From positions 1 through 44,512 of the forward strand of contig CAMBZU010000021.1 of NCBI GenBank assembly GCA_945872355.1: a DNA stretch of 44,512 nucleotides, read 5' to 3'. Source of the DNA: Chitinophaga pinensis (GTDB lineage: Bacteria > Bacteroidota > Bacteroidia > UBA4408). The position numbers were made by a program, and so were the translations under genes. This document shows, piece by piece, positions 37,101 to 43,336 of this stretch. Numbering within the stretch: the stretch's first letter is position 1; each line of letters begins with the position of its first letter. The notes beneath the pieces were generated by a model. That model made no database searches. It had not been told where the DNA came from and saw nothing but the letters and a program-made list of their open reading frames with translations.

Positions 37101-38379
37101 TAAAACCATTTGGGCCAGTCCAAGAATAAGTAAAAGGACTCATACCACCTGTTAAATTAGCGGCTAAATTAATTGGTGAAAGTGCACAAGCAGGCACACC
37201 AGCATTTGCTGTTGGATTAACCGTAATTGTGGCAGGCGATAAAGCCGAGAAAGAGATATCATCAATAGCAAAGTCATTACCCGATAAAGCTGGCTCCAAA
37301 TCCACAATAGAAATTACAATTGAACCGGTTGTTGTTGCAACGTATTGGCCATAAAAGCGAACCCAATTAAAAGGACCAGCCGCTACAGTAACACCAGAAC
37401 CTAAAACTGCAACTGTTCCTAATTGACTTCCATTGATATTAAACTGCAATTGTGCAAAAGGAGACACATTGTTAACACTTAAAGCGTAGGCAGAAAAATA
37501 ATAAGTAGTACCTGCAACAACATTAACATTTTGTTGCCATGCAACTGGCAATGTACCCGAACCATTAAATACCATAAAATTGCCTGACCCTGTATTTGTT
37601 CTTGAACGTGCCCAAAAGTTAGGATGATAAAAATGTGCATCCGTTGTAATGGTGTATAAATTTTCAGGAACTAAACCATTAGGATCTATAGGTGTTGGAT
37701 TTAAAAATGGGTATCCTGAGGTAAAACCGGTGTTACCCGCTTCAAAACCTCCATTTACTACTAATTCTGTTGAAACCTGAATGCTTCCAGTATTGGTACA
37801 ACCGGCTGCATTTGAAACAGTAACGCTATATGAACCTGCAAGATTAACCAATATTGTTTGTGTTGTTTGTCCGGTACTCCACAAATAACTGGACGCAGCT
37901 GAACTTGACAATTGGACAAATCCGCCACCTACACAATAATCAGATGAAATAATAGGGGTTGCTGGTTTTGCATTAATGGTTAAATTAATTGCATTACTGG
38001 TACCGGTTACCGCTGGGTTACTAGCAACAACTCTAATTCTATATCCAGCACCAGTAGAGGCATTGGTAGGAATTGTTGAAGCAATAGTGCCTGCATTGAC
38101 AGAAGTTAAAGCACCAATAGCGACAGGACTTGCAAAACTTCCGCTCGCATCGCTTAATTCAGCAGTAAAAATATTACCTGCATTAAAAGTTCCTGTTTTA
38201 GTGTAAGGTACATTAACAGCAGCACCAGCGCAGAATGGAGCACCTGTAATGGCACTGGTTGAAATTGATTGCGCATAGCTTTGCGTAAAGAACAACATAC
38301 TAAAAAGCGTAAGTAAAAATGTGTTTTTGTTAAACCATTTTTTTTGTTCAGGTTTTAAATCTAAAAAATTAAATTGCAT
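31168..38379 (-). CDS. Giant T9SS-exported surface protein with tandem Ig-like modules, 2403 aa
   Basis: Signal peptide with a long charged n-region (about 1-36, ending SYAQ). Approximate order: Ig-like modules (37-200); a jelly-roll module (ELVVNGGFEAGN...DDISF, 204-382); a further Ig module (385-475); jelly-roll module A (DSFDGITNNWTKTNTSTGG..., 504-663); an Ig_7-like module (about 715-805); three Ig units of about 95 residues with core YQWTKNG (about 809-1100); jelly-roll module B (NFNAATNAWTKTNTSTGG..., 1134-1293), clearly a duplicate of A; three more Ig units (about 1352-1630). From 1629 to the end it parallels the 1182-residue neighbour, including a PKD domain (LTWDFGDGTTANG, about 2240-2317) and a terminal T9SS domain (AEGIYMVILNNG...QKIVK). 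Each Ig unit has two cysteines (NPSCNG and SNANCAS) that could form a disulfide. Probably a long adhesin; ligand unknown. Confidence 0.88.
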   Translation of the reverse strand: MQFNFLDLKPEQKKWFNKNTFLLTLFSMLFFTQSYAQSISTSAITGAPFCAGAAVNVPYTKTGTFNAGNIFTAELSDASGSFASPVAIGALTSVNAGTIASTIPTNASTGAGYRIRVVASNPAVTGTSNAINLTINAKPATPIISSDYCVGGGFVQLSSSAASSYLWSTGQTTQTILVNLAGSYSVTVSNAAGCTNTGSIQVSTELVVNGGFEAGNTGFTSGYPFLNPTPIDPNGLVPENLYTITTDAHFYHPNFWARSRTNTGSGNFMVFNGSGTLPVAWQQNVNVVAGTTYYFSAYALSVNNVSPFAQLQFNINGSQLGTVAVLGSGVTVAAGPFNWVRFYGQYVATTTGSIVISIVDLEPALSGNDFAIDDISFSALSPATITVNPTANAGVPACALSPINLAANLTGGMSPFTYSWTGPNGFTSALANPVIASAISTNAGVYTLTVTDLNGCTSAGSTTVIVNPATTVTATISSSSICLGQTVNLTSTGSGASATALQDSFDGITNNWTKTNTSTGGTPATAAWTLRPNGYNPELAINSNNASQFYLCDSWNQNGTATNTILRSAAINTVGYTSLSLNFFHYFRFAAATGNTGRVEVSTNNTTWAIVASYGANEGTNTAFQSRTINLNAYIGNTTLYVRFRYTSTARAKYWAIDNVRLNGNTSAAFSWSSIPVGFSSNLQNPTAVAPIVSTSYTPTVTFSIGCTAAAAPVSVVVGSVLTSSASPSEFCLVGGTSVLTVTVPTGYTADWYAAPTGGLPLAGGTNTLTYSPVVLATTTYYVQVRKSNNTCSATSRTPITVTVNGVQVPSVTTSITSGSNPSCNGAAVTFTAVPTNGGASPTYQWTKNGIDIPGATSVTYTGVAGSAFINGDLIRVVLTSNANCASPTVATSAAISIGVTPILVPSANISITSGSNPACSGSSITFTAVPTNGGATPLYQWTKNGINITGATSATYVGLVGTSVLDGDIIRVVLTSNANCVSPTTATSASITVSVINNVAPSVITAITAGSNPICINNSVTFTATPTNGGPAPAYQWTKNGSNIVGATSATYTALSGTDFINDDIIRVTLTSNLACVSPASATSIAIAMVIKESPTASASASPTTVCSGATVNLTATAPTVKPTTLLSENFNAATNAWTKTNTSTGGNTAAAAWTLRQNGYNPGIIIISNNASQFYLSNSRGQNGTLTRTTLVSPVMNTVGYTALSLNFWHYYNYVGPAPSDSAIVEVSTNGGANWIIVASYVANQGAANGFVNPTIDLNAYINKATFNIRFRYATTARKRYWAIDNVTVTGTPITYTYAWSSAPAGYSSALQNPTANPTVNSVYSVTINSTNGCTASASSASVSVNPSPVPAVETAITTGSNPSCNGNSVTFTATPTNGGASPTYQWTKNGANIAGANSDTYTAVAGTNFVSGDLIRVVLTSNAACASPAIVTSTPITMIINANLAPTVSIAITSGSNPSCNGSAITFTATPTNGGTSPTYDFKVDGISVQNTSSNVYTTNTLTTGQQVDVLLTSNNSCASVPNATSNAITITFLTPVTPTISISSSQTNLCTVGISFSSSITNGGLSPAYQWKRNATNIPGANSATFTSTGLVNGDIITCELTSNAACPIPAAVVSNSINIVIIGATTTWLGLTNDWSVGSPINWNNGYPSSNTTAIIPAGTPNQPQVNDVVECLNIQIESGASLTINGVNQINVYGKFTNNGTFNPGFGSVEFLSCSGTSLQAHEITSNNGTASNFFNVTLDDLAGLNLTADANISGTLTLTNGNFNNASNIFTFVSTASGTARIAPVPATANFVGNITMQRYAPGPKTGWTQLGTPIQGATLAQWHDDFATSGYTGSTGNAGGFVSVYTYNESTAGLFDAAGSYVAATNVTNSLTVGKGFWIYLGTGSVNTANVTIDVTGQPNTGNFNFNPSYTNSGFPFDDGYNLIANPYPSAIDWLSPNWTKTNINNAVYMYQADNGQYASFVDGIATNGGSRFIASSQGFYIQTNAANPVLSITENAKTSSNPVFIKEEDPANVLRIKVNGDDVNDEMVIHLNQSAKTNFDGNYDAKKMFSNDPLNPSISSLKNDYDLSINSLPYSGSTMSIPVRVTVGSNGMYNLSWTGMEGFAEGSCFVIEDLDNGIKTTLEKNGLYYFSATAGFKAPRFVIHVSTPLPRSVAEASCSNSQDGSITVANPSTTESTVQLKDVNGNLIKEATITSTYTFDNLAVGTYQLNYPLVTACGDMTQLVNVTAAKQLTANFEVSATEVKNTEEVTFTTAQSKGNNLTWDFGDGTTANGASIIKHQYKEAGVYQVSLTNSKGECSITERTVLNVSKGAQSQANSMEVNQQNGTFYAVFNFAENTLVTIRLTNAIGQEVTATQQFEGKNGRVKLQLDNAAEGIYMVILNNGKESITQKIVK
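33490..35955 (-). repeat. Tandem Ig-like coding repeats inside the 2403-aa protein gene
   Basis: Six units of roughly 270-295 bp, each encoding about 90-95 residues with the pattern P-S-V-x-x-x-I-T-S-G-S-N-P-x-C, then TPTNGGxSPTYQWTKNG and GDLIRVVLTSNxxCASP. Units start near 35955, 35660, 35370, 34325, 34040 and 33760. A jelly-roll module (about 34500-34980) interrupts them after the third. The fifth replaces QWTKNG by DFKVDG and the sixth is more diverged, so the array is old at its downstream end and fresher upstream. Confidence 0.75.
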
Positions 38380-38432
38380 TATATATTGATTAGGAGTTTA
38401 CTTGGTTATTTATAATTATTAGGGACAATGTG

Positions 38433-38463
38433 CAAAAGTACCTTAAATTTCGACATCCACAAA
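38433..38463 (-). promoter_or_regulatory. Bacteroidota-type promoter of the 2403-aa surface protein gene
   Basis: On the minus strand TTTG (-33) is followed after exactly 19 nt by TACTTTTG (-7), a full match to the Bacteroidota sigma consensus TTTG-N19-TAnnTTTG. It predicts transcription starting about 47 nt upstream of the ATG at 38379. The best promoter in the window. Confidence 0.7.
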
Positions 38464-38518
38464 TTTAGCTTTGCAACATTAAACCTAAATTAGGGAGCAG
38501 GCGAGGTAATTTAATTAA

Positions 38519-38585
38519 TACAGATGTGAAATAATCCCTATTACACAGGATAAATAGAACAATTTTATTGAAATCACATTGGTAT
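38519..38585 (+). repeat. Diverged relative of the dispersed inverted-repeat element
   Basis: Ends are ATACAGATGTGAAATAAT on the left and TTATTGAAATCACATTGGTAT on the right, an inverted pair of the same ATACCnATGTGA type as the 126-bp copies. The interior (CCCTATTACACAGG...) is different and shorter. Related by its ends only, so it could be another subfamily mobilised by the same enzyme. Confidence 0.55.
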
Positions 38586-38669
38586 AACTTGATGACGAAG
38601 GGTATTATAAAATTTATTGAAGGAATTATTTTTTTGTTTCAGACAAACTGCATTAAGCCCTTAGTTGTG

Positions 38670-39089
38670 CTATCTTATCAAGCAAACAATCACCCATTTT
38701 TCTGCTAGTCCTTCAAAATAGTAGCGTGATTCACCATATTGATCCTTAGTTTTTAGTTGGTTGCAATCTATGAAGTAGCGAGCCTCTCCATATTCATCCT
38801 TTAGTTTAACTGTTTTTGACTGAAAATAATAAAGTGCATCACCATATTGATTTTTTGAACGTACAGTATTTCCGTCCAAATAATATAGTGGATTGCCATA
38901 TTGATTTTTTTGTCTGATCGTTTTACCATCATAATAAAAGAGCGCCTCACCATATTTATTTTTTGCCCTTATGGTTTCACCGTCAACATATAAATAAGCA
39001 TCACCATATTGATTTTTTAGCCTGATTGTTTGCCCCGCTGCTAGGCCTTCTAAAAACAAGAAAAAGGATAGTAAAAGCGTGAACCTCAT
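38670..39089 (-). CDS. Small exported protein of six 18-residue repeats
   Basis: 139 residues from ATG at 39089 (the preceding in-frame TTG is not needed). Signal peptide about 1-19. The mature protein is almost wholly six tandem 18-residue repeats (residues 21-128) with consensus TIRxKNQYGxALYYxDGK: e.g. TIRLKNQYGDAYLYVDGE, TIRAKNKYGEALFYYDGK, TIRQKNQYGNPLYYLDGN, and three more diverged. Each repeat looks like a beta-hairpin (strand, YG turn, aromatic strand, DG turn), so an elongated beta-sheet or beta-roll is likely. I know no named family for it; MORN and YwqK-type repeats are similar in spirit but have a different consensus. It ends with 11 residues and no sorting domain. Between the receiver genes and the giant surface-protein gene, same strand. 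Confidence 0.8.
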   Translation of the reverse strand: MRFTLLLSFFLFLEGLAAGQTIRLKNQYGDAYLYVDGETIRAKNKYGEALFYYDGKTIRQKNQYGNPLYYLDGNTVRSKNQYGDALYYFQSKTVKLKDEYGEARYFIDCNQLKTKDQYGESRYYFEGLAEKWVIVCLIR

Positions 39090-39105
39090 CAATTAAAGTT
39101 ATTAT

Positions 39106-39113
39106 CAAAAATA
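39106..39113 (-). promoter_or_regulatory. Putative -7 element of the 18-residue-repeat protein gene
   Basis: Reads TATTTTTG on the minus strand (TAnnTTTG), 17 nt upstream of the ATG at 39089, giving a very short leader. No TTTG at -33. It would let this gene be expressed apart from the receiver genes. Confidence 0.35.
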
Positions 39114-39184
39114 ATAGGTGCAGCTTAAAAGCTGTTGATTTTTTGGGAAGTCTGTTTTGAGCAACAAAGGGTTTAAGGAATAAA

Positions 39185-39574
39185 TCAGTTTATTGTTTCT
39201 ATGATTGATTTTATTCCGCCAAAGTCCCAGGGTTTTCCGAGAATGGCATCAATGCCGTATTTTTCGTCAAAATCAGCAATCAATTTTGTATCAGCTTGGC
39301 CGGTGAGTATAATTTTTTTTATGTCAGGGTAGCGCTCTTGCGCATGCAACAGGATATCGGTACCTTTAAATGAGTCGATATTAAAGTCAGAAATAACGAG
39401 TGCTATATGCTCCCCCTCCTGATGCAATTCATTAATAAGATTAATTGCTTCCTCTCCAGACGAGGCCATTTCTACTTTATGATGTGATTGAATGATTCTA
39501 TTTATTTGAATTTTTAGTGATTCGAGAATAATGAATTCATCATCAACAATTATAATTGTTTTTTCAGTTAACAT
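39185..39574 (-). CDS. Stand-alone response-regulator receiver protein (second of pair)
   Basis: 129 residues from ATG at 39574. Single CheY-like receiver domain: acidic pocket Asp11/Asp12, phospho-acceptor Asp63 (LVISDFNID), Thr91 (IILTGQ), Lys114 (GKPWD). No output domain, so it must act through protein contacts or as a phosphate relay. The ATG overlaps the stop region of the preceding receiver gene by 11 nt, indicating coupling. Clearly a paralogue of that gene (same length, VISD and KPW motifs). Cognate kinase presumably the one encoded upstream. Confidence 0.9.
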   Translation of the reverse strand: MLTEKTIIIVDDEFIILESLKIQINRIIQSHHKVEMASSGEEAINLINELHQEGEHIALVISDFNIDSFKGTDILLHAQERYPDIKKIILTGQADTKLIADFDEKYGIDAILGKPWDFGGIKSIIETIN

Positions 39575-39962
39575 CAAGTTCAAGTTTTTTTATAAAGTCA
39601 ATTAAATTTTCCTCTTTCCAAGGCTTATGCATTATTTTAAGCACGGTATTTTTCTCCATTAATTCAATCCCTTTTTCGACAGAAATATGCCCAGTAAGCA
39701 AAAGTATATTCACGCGTGGCAATTTTGTTTTTAGCACCTTGGCAAACTCCTCACCATTCATTCCTGGCATCATATAATCAGAAATAACGAGCAGTAAATC
39801 AATCCCTTCAAACTTAAGTTCATCAATTACTTCGAGCGCTTCTTGTGGGTCTTCGGCATAATCGAAAAGAAAATCATGCTTGAAGTTTTTTTCGATTTGT
39901 GCTTTGATTGAATCAAGAATTATTTTTTCATCATCAACAGCTAAAATTGCAACTTTTTTCAT
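39564..39962 (-). CDS. Stand-alone response-regulator receiver protein (first of pair)
   Basis: 132 residues. Receiver domain with Asp10/Asp11 pocket, phospho-acceptor Asp62 (VISDYMMPGMNG), Thr90 (LLLTGH) and Lys113 (HKPW); all catalytic positions intact. No DNA-binding or enzymatic output. It follows the sensor-kinase gene on the same strand after a 437-bp structured gap, so it is a plausible phosphotransfer partner. The pair of single-domain receivers could compete for phosphate or form a relay with a phosphotransfer protein encoded elsewhere. Confidence 0.92.
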   Translation of the reverse strand: MKKVAILAVDDEKIILDSIKAQIEKNFKHDFLFDYAEDPQEALEVIDELKFEGIDLLLVISDYMMPGMNGEEFAKVLKTKLPRVNILLLTGHISVEKGIELMEKNTVLKIMHKPWKEENLIDFIKKLELDVN

Positions 39963-40399
39963 TTAAGATGTTTTTAGTTTAAATAATAAATTTCATGCAT
40001 TGTTTTTTGAAGTGATAAAATATTTACCGATGGTAAAACTATAAAAAAATCCTATTTGCGAAAAGAAATTTTTTAATTATTTGTATGCTTATCCGTTTTT
40101 TGCGCAGAGAAATAAAATTTAAACCCAAATTAATCAATAGGAGATTTAAAAAATCGAACTACTTGATTTAGTTGGGTTAATCCCGATTTAGAAAATGTTA
40201 TCAGATTTGTAAAAATCTGATTTACAATTTCTTTATCGTTTACGCATTTCTAATGCGTAATTTGGGTTAAATTACGACTTAAACCCAAATCATGCAGTTG
40301 AAACACACTAAAATCATTTTTATACAATCTCAACAATAAGCCATTTAAAATTTCAAAATATTGCACTATTGCACCAATCCAAAGTTATGCAATTTGGTA
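39963..40399. other. Structured intergenic region between sensor kinase and receiver genes
   Basis: 437 bp, long for this compact region. It has a 15-bp dyad TTTACC-GAT-GGTAAA at 40023-40037, 60 nt upstream of the first receiver's ATG, then three back-to-back hairpins (40201-40290). The word AACCCAAAT or its complement recurs near 40120, 40172, 40264 and 40286. No protein-like frame. The receiver genes may have their own promoter here, but no exact TAnnTTTG was found in the right place. Confidence 0.5.
40201..40290. repeat. Cluster of three adjacent perfect hairpins
   Basis: Hairpin 1: TCAGATTT-GTAA-AAATCTGA (40201-40220). Hairpin 2: TTACGCATT-TCT-AATGCGTAA (40240-40260). Hairpin 3: ATTTGGGTT, 13-nt loop, AACCCAAAT (40260-40290). 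All stems are mismatch-free and hairpins 2 and 3 share one base. No poly-T tail follows any of them, so simple termination is not the obvious reading. Confidence 0.65.
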
Positions 40400-43336
40400 T
40401 TAAGTGGCTCTGTTACGCTTGGGTAAATTGATAATGAAAGAGGTTTTTTGTGCATTACTTTCACAGGCAATAGTTCCATTGTGTTTTTCAATAATTTTCA
40501 TTACAATATTTAATCCTAAACCAGTTCCTTCGCCCCTTTTTTTGGTTGAGAAAAAAGCATCAAAAATTTTCGGAATCGTTTCAGCAGGTATTGGCGGCCC
40601 ATTGTTTGAAATACTTATGATATGATTTTCTTGGTTAGCTGCATAATCGATCCATATCTTACATTTACTATCAGAGGCCTGCAGCGCATTATTAATAATG
40701 TTGGTCCATACTTGCGACAATTCATCAGCACTCCCTGTTATCTGAATTTCCTCAGGAATATTATTTTCAAGATGAGCACTGTATTTTATTTTATTCCATA
40801 AAAGCGTAATGATTGATACAAAACTATCATGAAGTTTAAAAGTGGTAATTTCTTGATCGATATTGCCATGCGAGAAGGTGTTGAGTGCTTTTACTAAATT
40901 GCCTGCTCTGTTTACAGCTAGTGATATGGTATTGATTGATTTAGTGATATCGATGAGGTGCTGTACAAACAAAAAGATATTTTTATTTTCGGGATGATTG
41001 AGATAAAACATCAACTCATTATCTATCACTTTATAACCCAATTCCATGATTGTTGTGGCATACAAATGCTTATTTTCTAAATCAGGCAATAACAACTCGA
41101 GTTTTGCCTTCATCTCTTTTTGTAATATTCTTATATCGCGGGTTGTAGTTGCACCTATTTTTTTGTTTCCAGCATCAAATAACTTAAATCCGGCTTCCAA
41201 AACTGCAGGTGTACTATTTTTAATTGTTTCAAGAAAAGATTCGAGAAATACACGTTGTAAATATTCATTAGAAGCTTTAATAGCGCCGAGTGGTGAATTT
41301 ATTTCATGAGCAATGCCCGCAATTAACATACCTAGTGTGGCAAGTTTTTCGCGGTCAATAATTTCTGACTGCATGTTTATAATCTGCTCCATTTTTTCTT
41401 TCAGCAGCCCATTTTTTACTTTAAGTTCTATTTGTGATGCTCTTAATCCGTTAGTTTCGCATGCCAGTACAATAATATCTGATACCGAAGTACAAAAAGC
41501 AATTTTATCGCTGGTGAATTCTAGCTGTATTTCCGAAAAGCTACAACTAAGCACGCCAATATAATACTCGCCTTGCAGGAGCGGTATATCGAGCATAGAC
41601 TTAACATTCAGCGGTTTCAGATAATTGTTGGATAACTCAGAGGTAGCTTCATGAGTGAGGGCCTCATTGGCAAGTATTGGATTTTTACTTTCAAGCGCTT
41701 TAAAGTAATTAGGAGCTGTTTCCGATTTAACTTCCATACCAGCCGTAAAAGCATCTTGTGCTGTAATGTATACGCTTGATGTAGCAATAGCACTTTTGCT
41801 ATCATTAGAAAGCCATATGGCGCAGCAATCGCAATTTATTGTTTGAGCTACAGCTTTTGAAATTGCTTTAAATTTTTCTTCAAGGCTTAAATCATCATTC
41901 AGCTTTCTGATGCTATTTAAAGTTACCTGTTTCTGTCGAAATAAATCAATTTTTAATTTCTCCTCTTTTTCCTTTTCTTTTATTTGTGTTATGTCATGTA
42001 AATAAAATCTTATGGAGTTAAACTGTTCGTTAAAGAATACGTTTCTCTCATAGATTTGATTATTAATTGCTATCTCCAACCTGTCATTTTTCCTCAGCTG
42101 CATAAAGTCATCGTTAATTTGAAGTTGACTTTTTATATGAGCGATATCGGTTTTATTATCCTTATTAAGTAATTTTTTTGCTACAGGATTTAGATAGGTA
42201 ACCTCGGCATTGTTATTATCAATTTCAATAACAGGGTTAGGATTTTGCTCAGGAAACAGGGCCAGGTGTTTAATTTTTTGAACAGCTGTGTTAATGCGTT
42301 CCTCTAAGGTGGAGTTTACTTTGATGAGCGTATTTTTTGCTTCTTCGAGTTTTTTGTTTTTTTCTGTGATTAGCTGATTAAGCATTTGCGAATCTTGCAA
42401 TCCCTTGGTGGCCGAGTGCTGCAAAAATAAATATTCGGCAATGTAATCGTGCTTAGGGAAATTATTAATATTGACTTTGTAATTAACAATGGGAAAAAGT
42501 GTATTAATTACAGGAACAGCAAAAATAAAGTAAGTGTCATCATTGGTTTTTTTTACTGTACACTTGAATTTATTTTTATGATCATGCGTGTCAAAGAAAA
42601 TTAATTTATTATGAAAACTAGTTTCATCAATAAGGTTGCCCGAATTAAAAACAGAGGTCCAGTTGAAGTATGTAGAAAAAGATTTTCCTACTTCCATTTC
42701 AGGAATTGTTTTATGATAATTTACACCAAAAGATAAAATACAATTGTTTTTATCCATAAACAAATAGTAAGGACAACTGTAGCTAATACTATTGGTAAGG
42801 CTATTTTGGTGTTCGATTAACTGCGCATTAATAAACCTTTGCTTAAGCATGTTAACAACCTGCTTCGACAATGTTTTTAAAGCTTTAATTTGACTTTCAC
42901 TTAGTTTTCTTGGCTTTGTATCAATAGTACACAAAGTACCTAATGCATATCCCTCCTGATCAACCAAAGGCATGCCTGCATAAAAAACAATATTTGGGTC
43001 GCCCTTAACAAGTGGATTTTCAGCAAATCTGCTGTCCTTTGTGGCATCATCCACAATCATGATTTCAGTTGGATCCATGATAGCATGAGCACAAAAAGCG
43101 GCAGACCTTTCGGTTTGATCAATTGAAATACCAACTTTAGATTTAAACCATTGCCTATCGCTATCCACAAAACTGATTAAACCAATTGGTGTTTCGCAAA
43201 TATGCGCTGCAAGCTGAACTATTTCATCAAAGTCGAGCTCAGCTTCTGTATTAAGAATATTGTATTTTGCGAGGGCCTTTAATCTTAGCTGTTCATTGTT
43301 TTGCCCATCATTGTTTTTTGCAGTATCTATTTCCAT
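40400..43336 (-). CDS. Multi-domain sensor histidine kinase (GAF, HNOBA/PAS-like, PAS, GAF, HisKA, HATPase)
   Basis: 978 residues, no membrane segment, so cytoplasmic. GAF 1 at about 25-165 (LNTEAELDFDEIVQLAAHICETPIGLIS..., ETPIxLISFVD type). A PAS-like domain at about 180-310 starting SYSCPYYLFMDKNNCILSFGVNYHKTIPEMEVGKSFSTYF resembles the HNOBA domain that accompanies haem-NO-binding domains. Coiled coil about 320-365, PAS at about 370-455 (NPNPVIEIDNNNAEVTYLNPVAKKLL), GAF 2 at about 475-640. H-box GIAHEINSPLGAI with phospho-acceptor His677; an unusual insert of about 130-150 residues separates the two DHp helices; N-box NIINNALQA (about 875-885), ISNNGPPIP, FSTKKRGEGTGLGLNI. The start overlaps the H-NOX gene by 10 nt. 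Predicted to be controlled by the H-NOX protein and to phosphorylate the two receivers downstream. Confidence 0.92.
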   Translation of the reverse strand: MEIDTAKNNDGQNNEQLRLKALAKYNILNTEAELDFDEIVQLAAHICETPIGLISFVDSDRQWFKSKVGISIDQTERSAAFCAHAIMDPTEIMIVDDATKDSRFAENPLVKGDPNIVFYAGMPLVDQEGYALGTLCTIDTKPRKLSESQIKALKTLSKQVVNMLKQRFINAQLIEHQNSLTNSISYSCPYYLFMDKNNCILSFGVNYHKTIPEMEVGKSFSTYFNWTSVFNSGNLIDETSFHNKLIFFDTHDHKNKFKCTVKKTNDDTYFIFAVPVINTLFPIVNYKVNINNFPKHDYIAEYLFLQHSATKGLQDSQMLNQLITEKNKKLEEAKNTLIKVNSTLEERINTAVQKIKHLALFPEQNPNPVIEIDNNNAEVTYLNPVAKKLLNKDNKTDIAHIKSQLQINDDFMQLRKNDRLEIAINNQIYERNVFFNEQFNSIRFYLHDITQIKEKEKEEKLKIDLFRQKQVTLNSIRKLNDDLSLEEKFKAISKAVAQTINCDCCAIWLSNDSKSAIATSSVYITAQDAFTAGMEVKSETAPNYFKALESKNPILANEALTHEATSELSNNYLKPLNVKSMLDIPLLQGEYYIGVLSCSFSEIQLEFTSDKIAFCTSVSDIIVLACETNGLRASQIELKVKNGLLKEKMEQIINMQSEIIDREKLATLGMLIAGIAHEINSPLGAIKASNEYLQRVFLESFLETIKNSTPAVLEAGFKLFDAGNKKIGATTTRDIRILQKEMKAKLELLLPDLENKHLYATTIMELGYKVIDNELMFYLNHPENKNIFLFVQHLIDITKSINTISLAVNRAGNLVKALNTFSHGNIDQEITTFKLHDSFVSIITLLWNKIKYSAHLENNIPEEIQITGSADELSQVWTNIINNALQASDSKCKIWIDYAANQENHIISISNNGPPIPAETIPKIFDAFFSTKKRGEGTGLGLNIVMKIIEKHNGTIACESNAQKTSFIINLPKRNRAT

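Larger units (their letters stand above)
38380..38669. other. Intergenic spacer upstream of the giant surface-protein gene
   Basis: 290 bp holding the promoter of the 2403-residue protein gene (38433-38463), an 11-bp palindrome CCTAAATTAGG near 38484-38494, and a diverged relative of the dispersed repeat (about 38519-38585). No terminator seen for the upstream repeat-protein gene. Confidence 0.5.

Noticed and set aside
29394-38206. Plus-strand open frames inside the two giant surface-protein genes
   Set aside because: Repeated, Val/Ala-rich translations that recur with each Ig unit, as expected for antisense shadows of a repeated gene.
38670-39089. MORN-repeat or YwqK-antitoxin assignment for the 18-residue-repeat protein
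   Set aside because: Repeat length and consensus differ (no GxGxxxxxxGxxYxG or NGxxxxExxY pattern).
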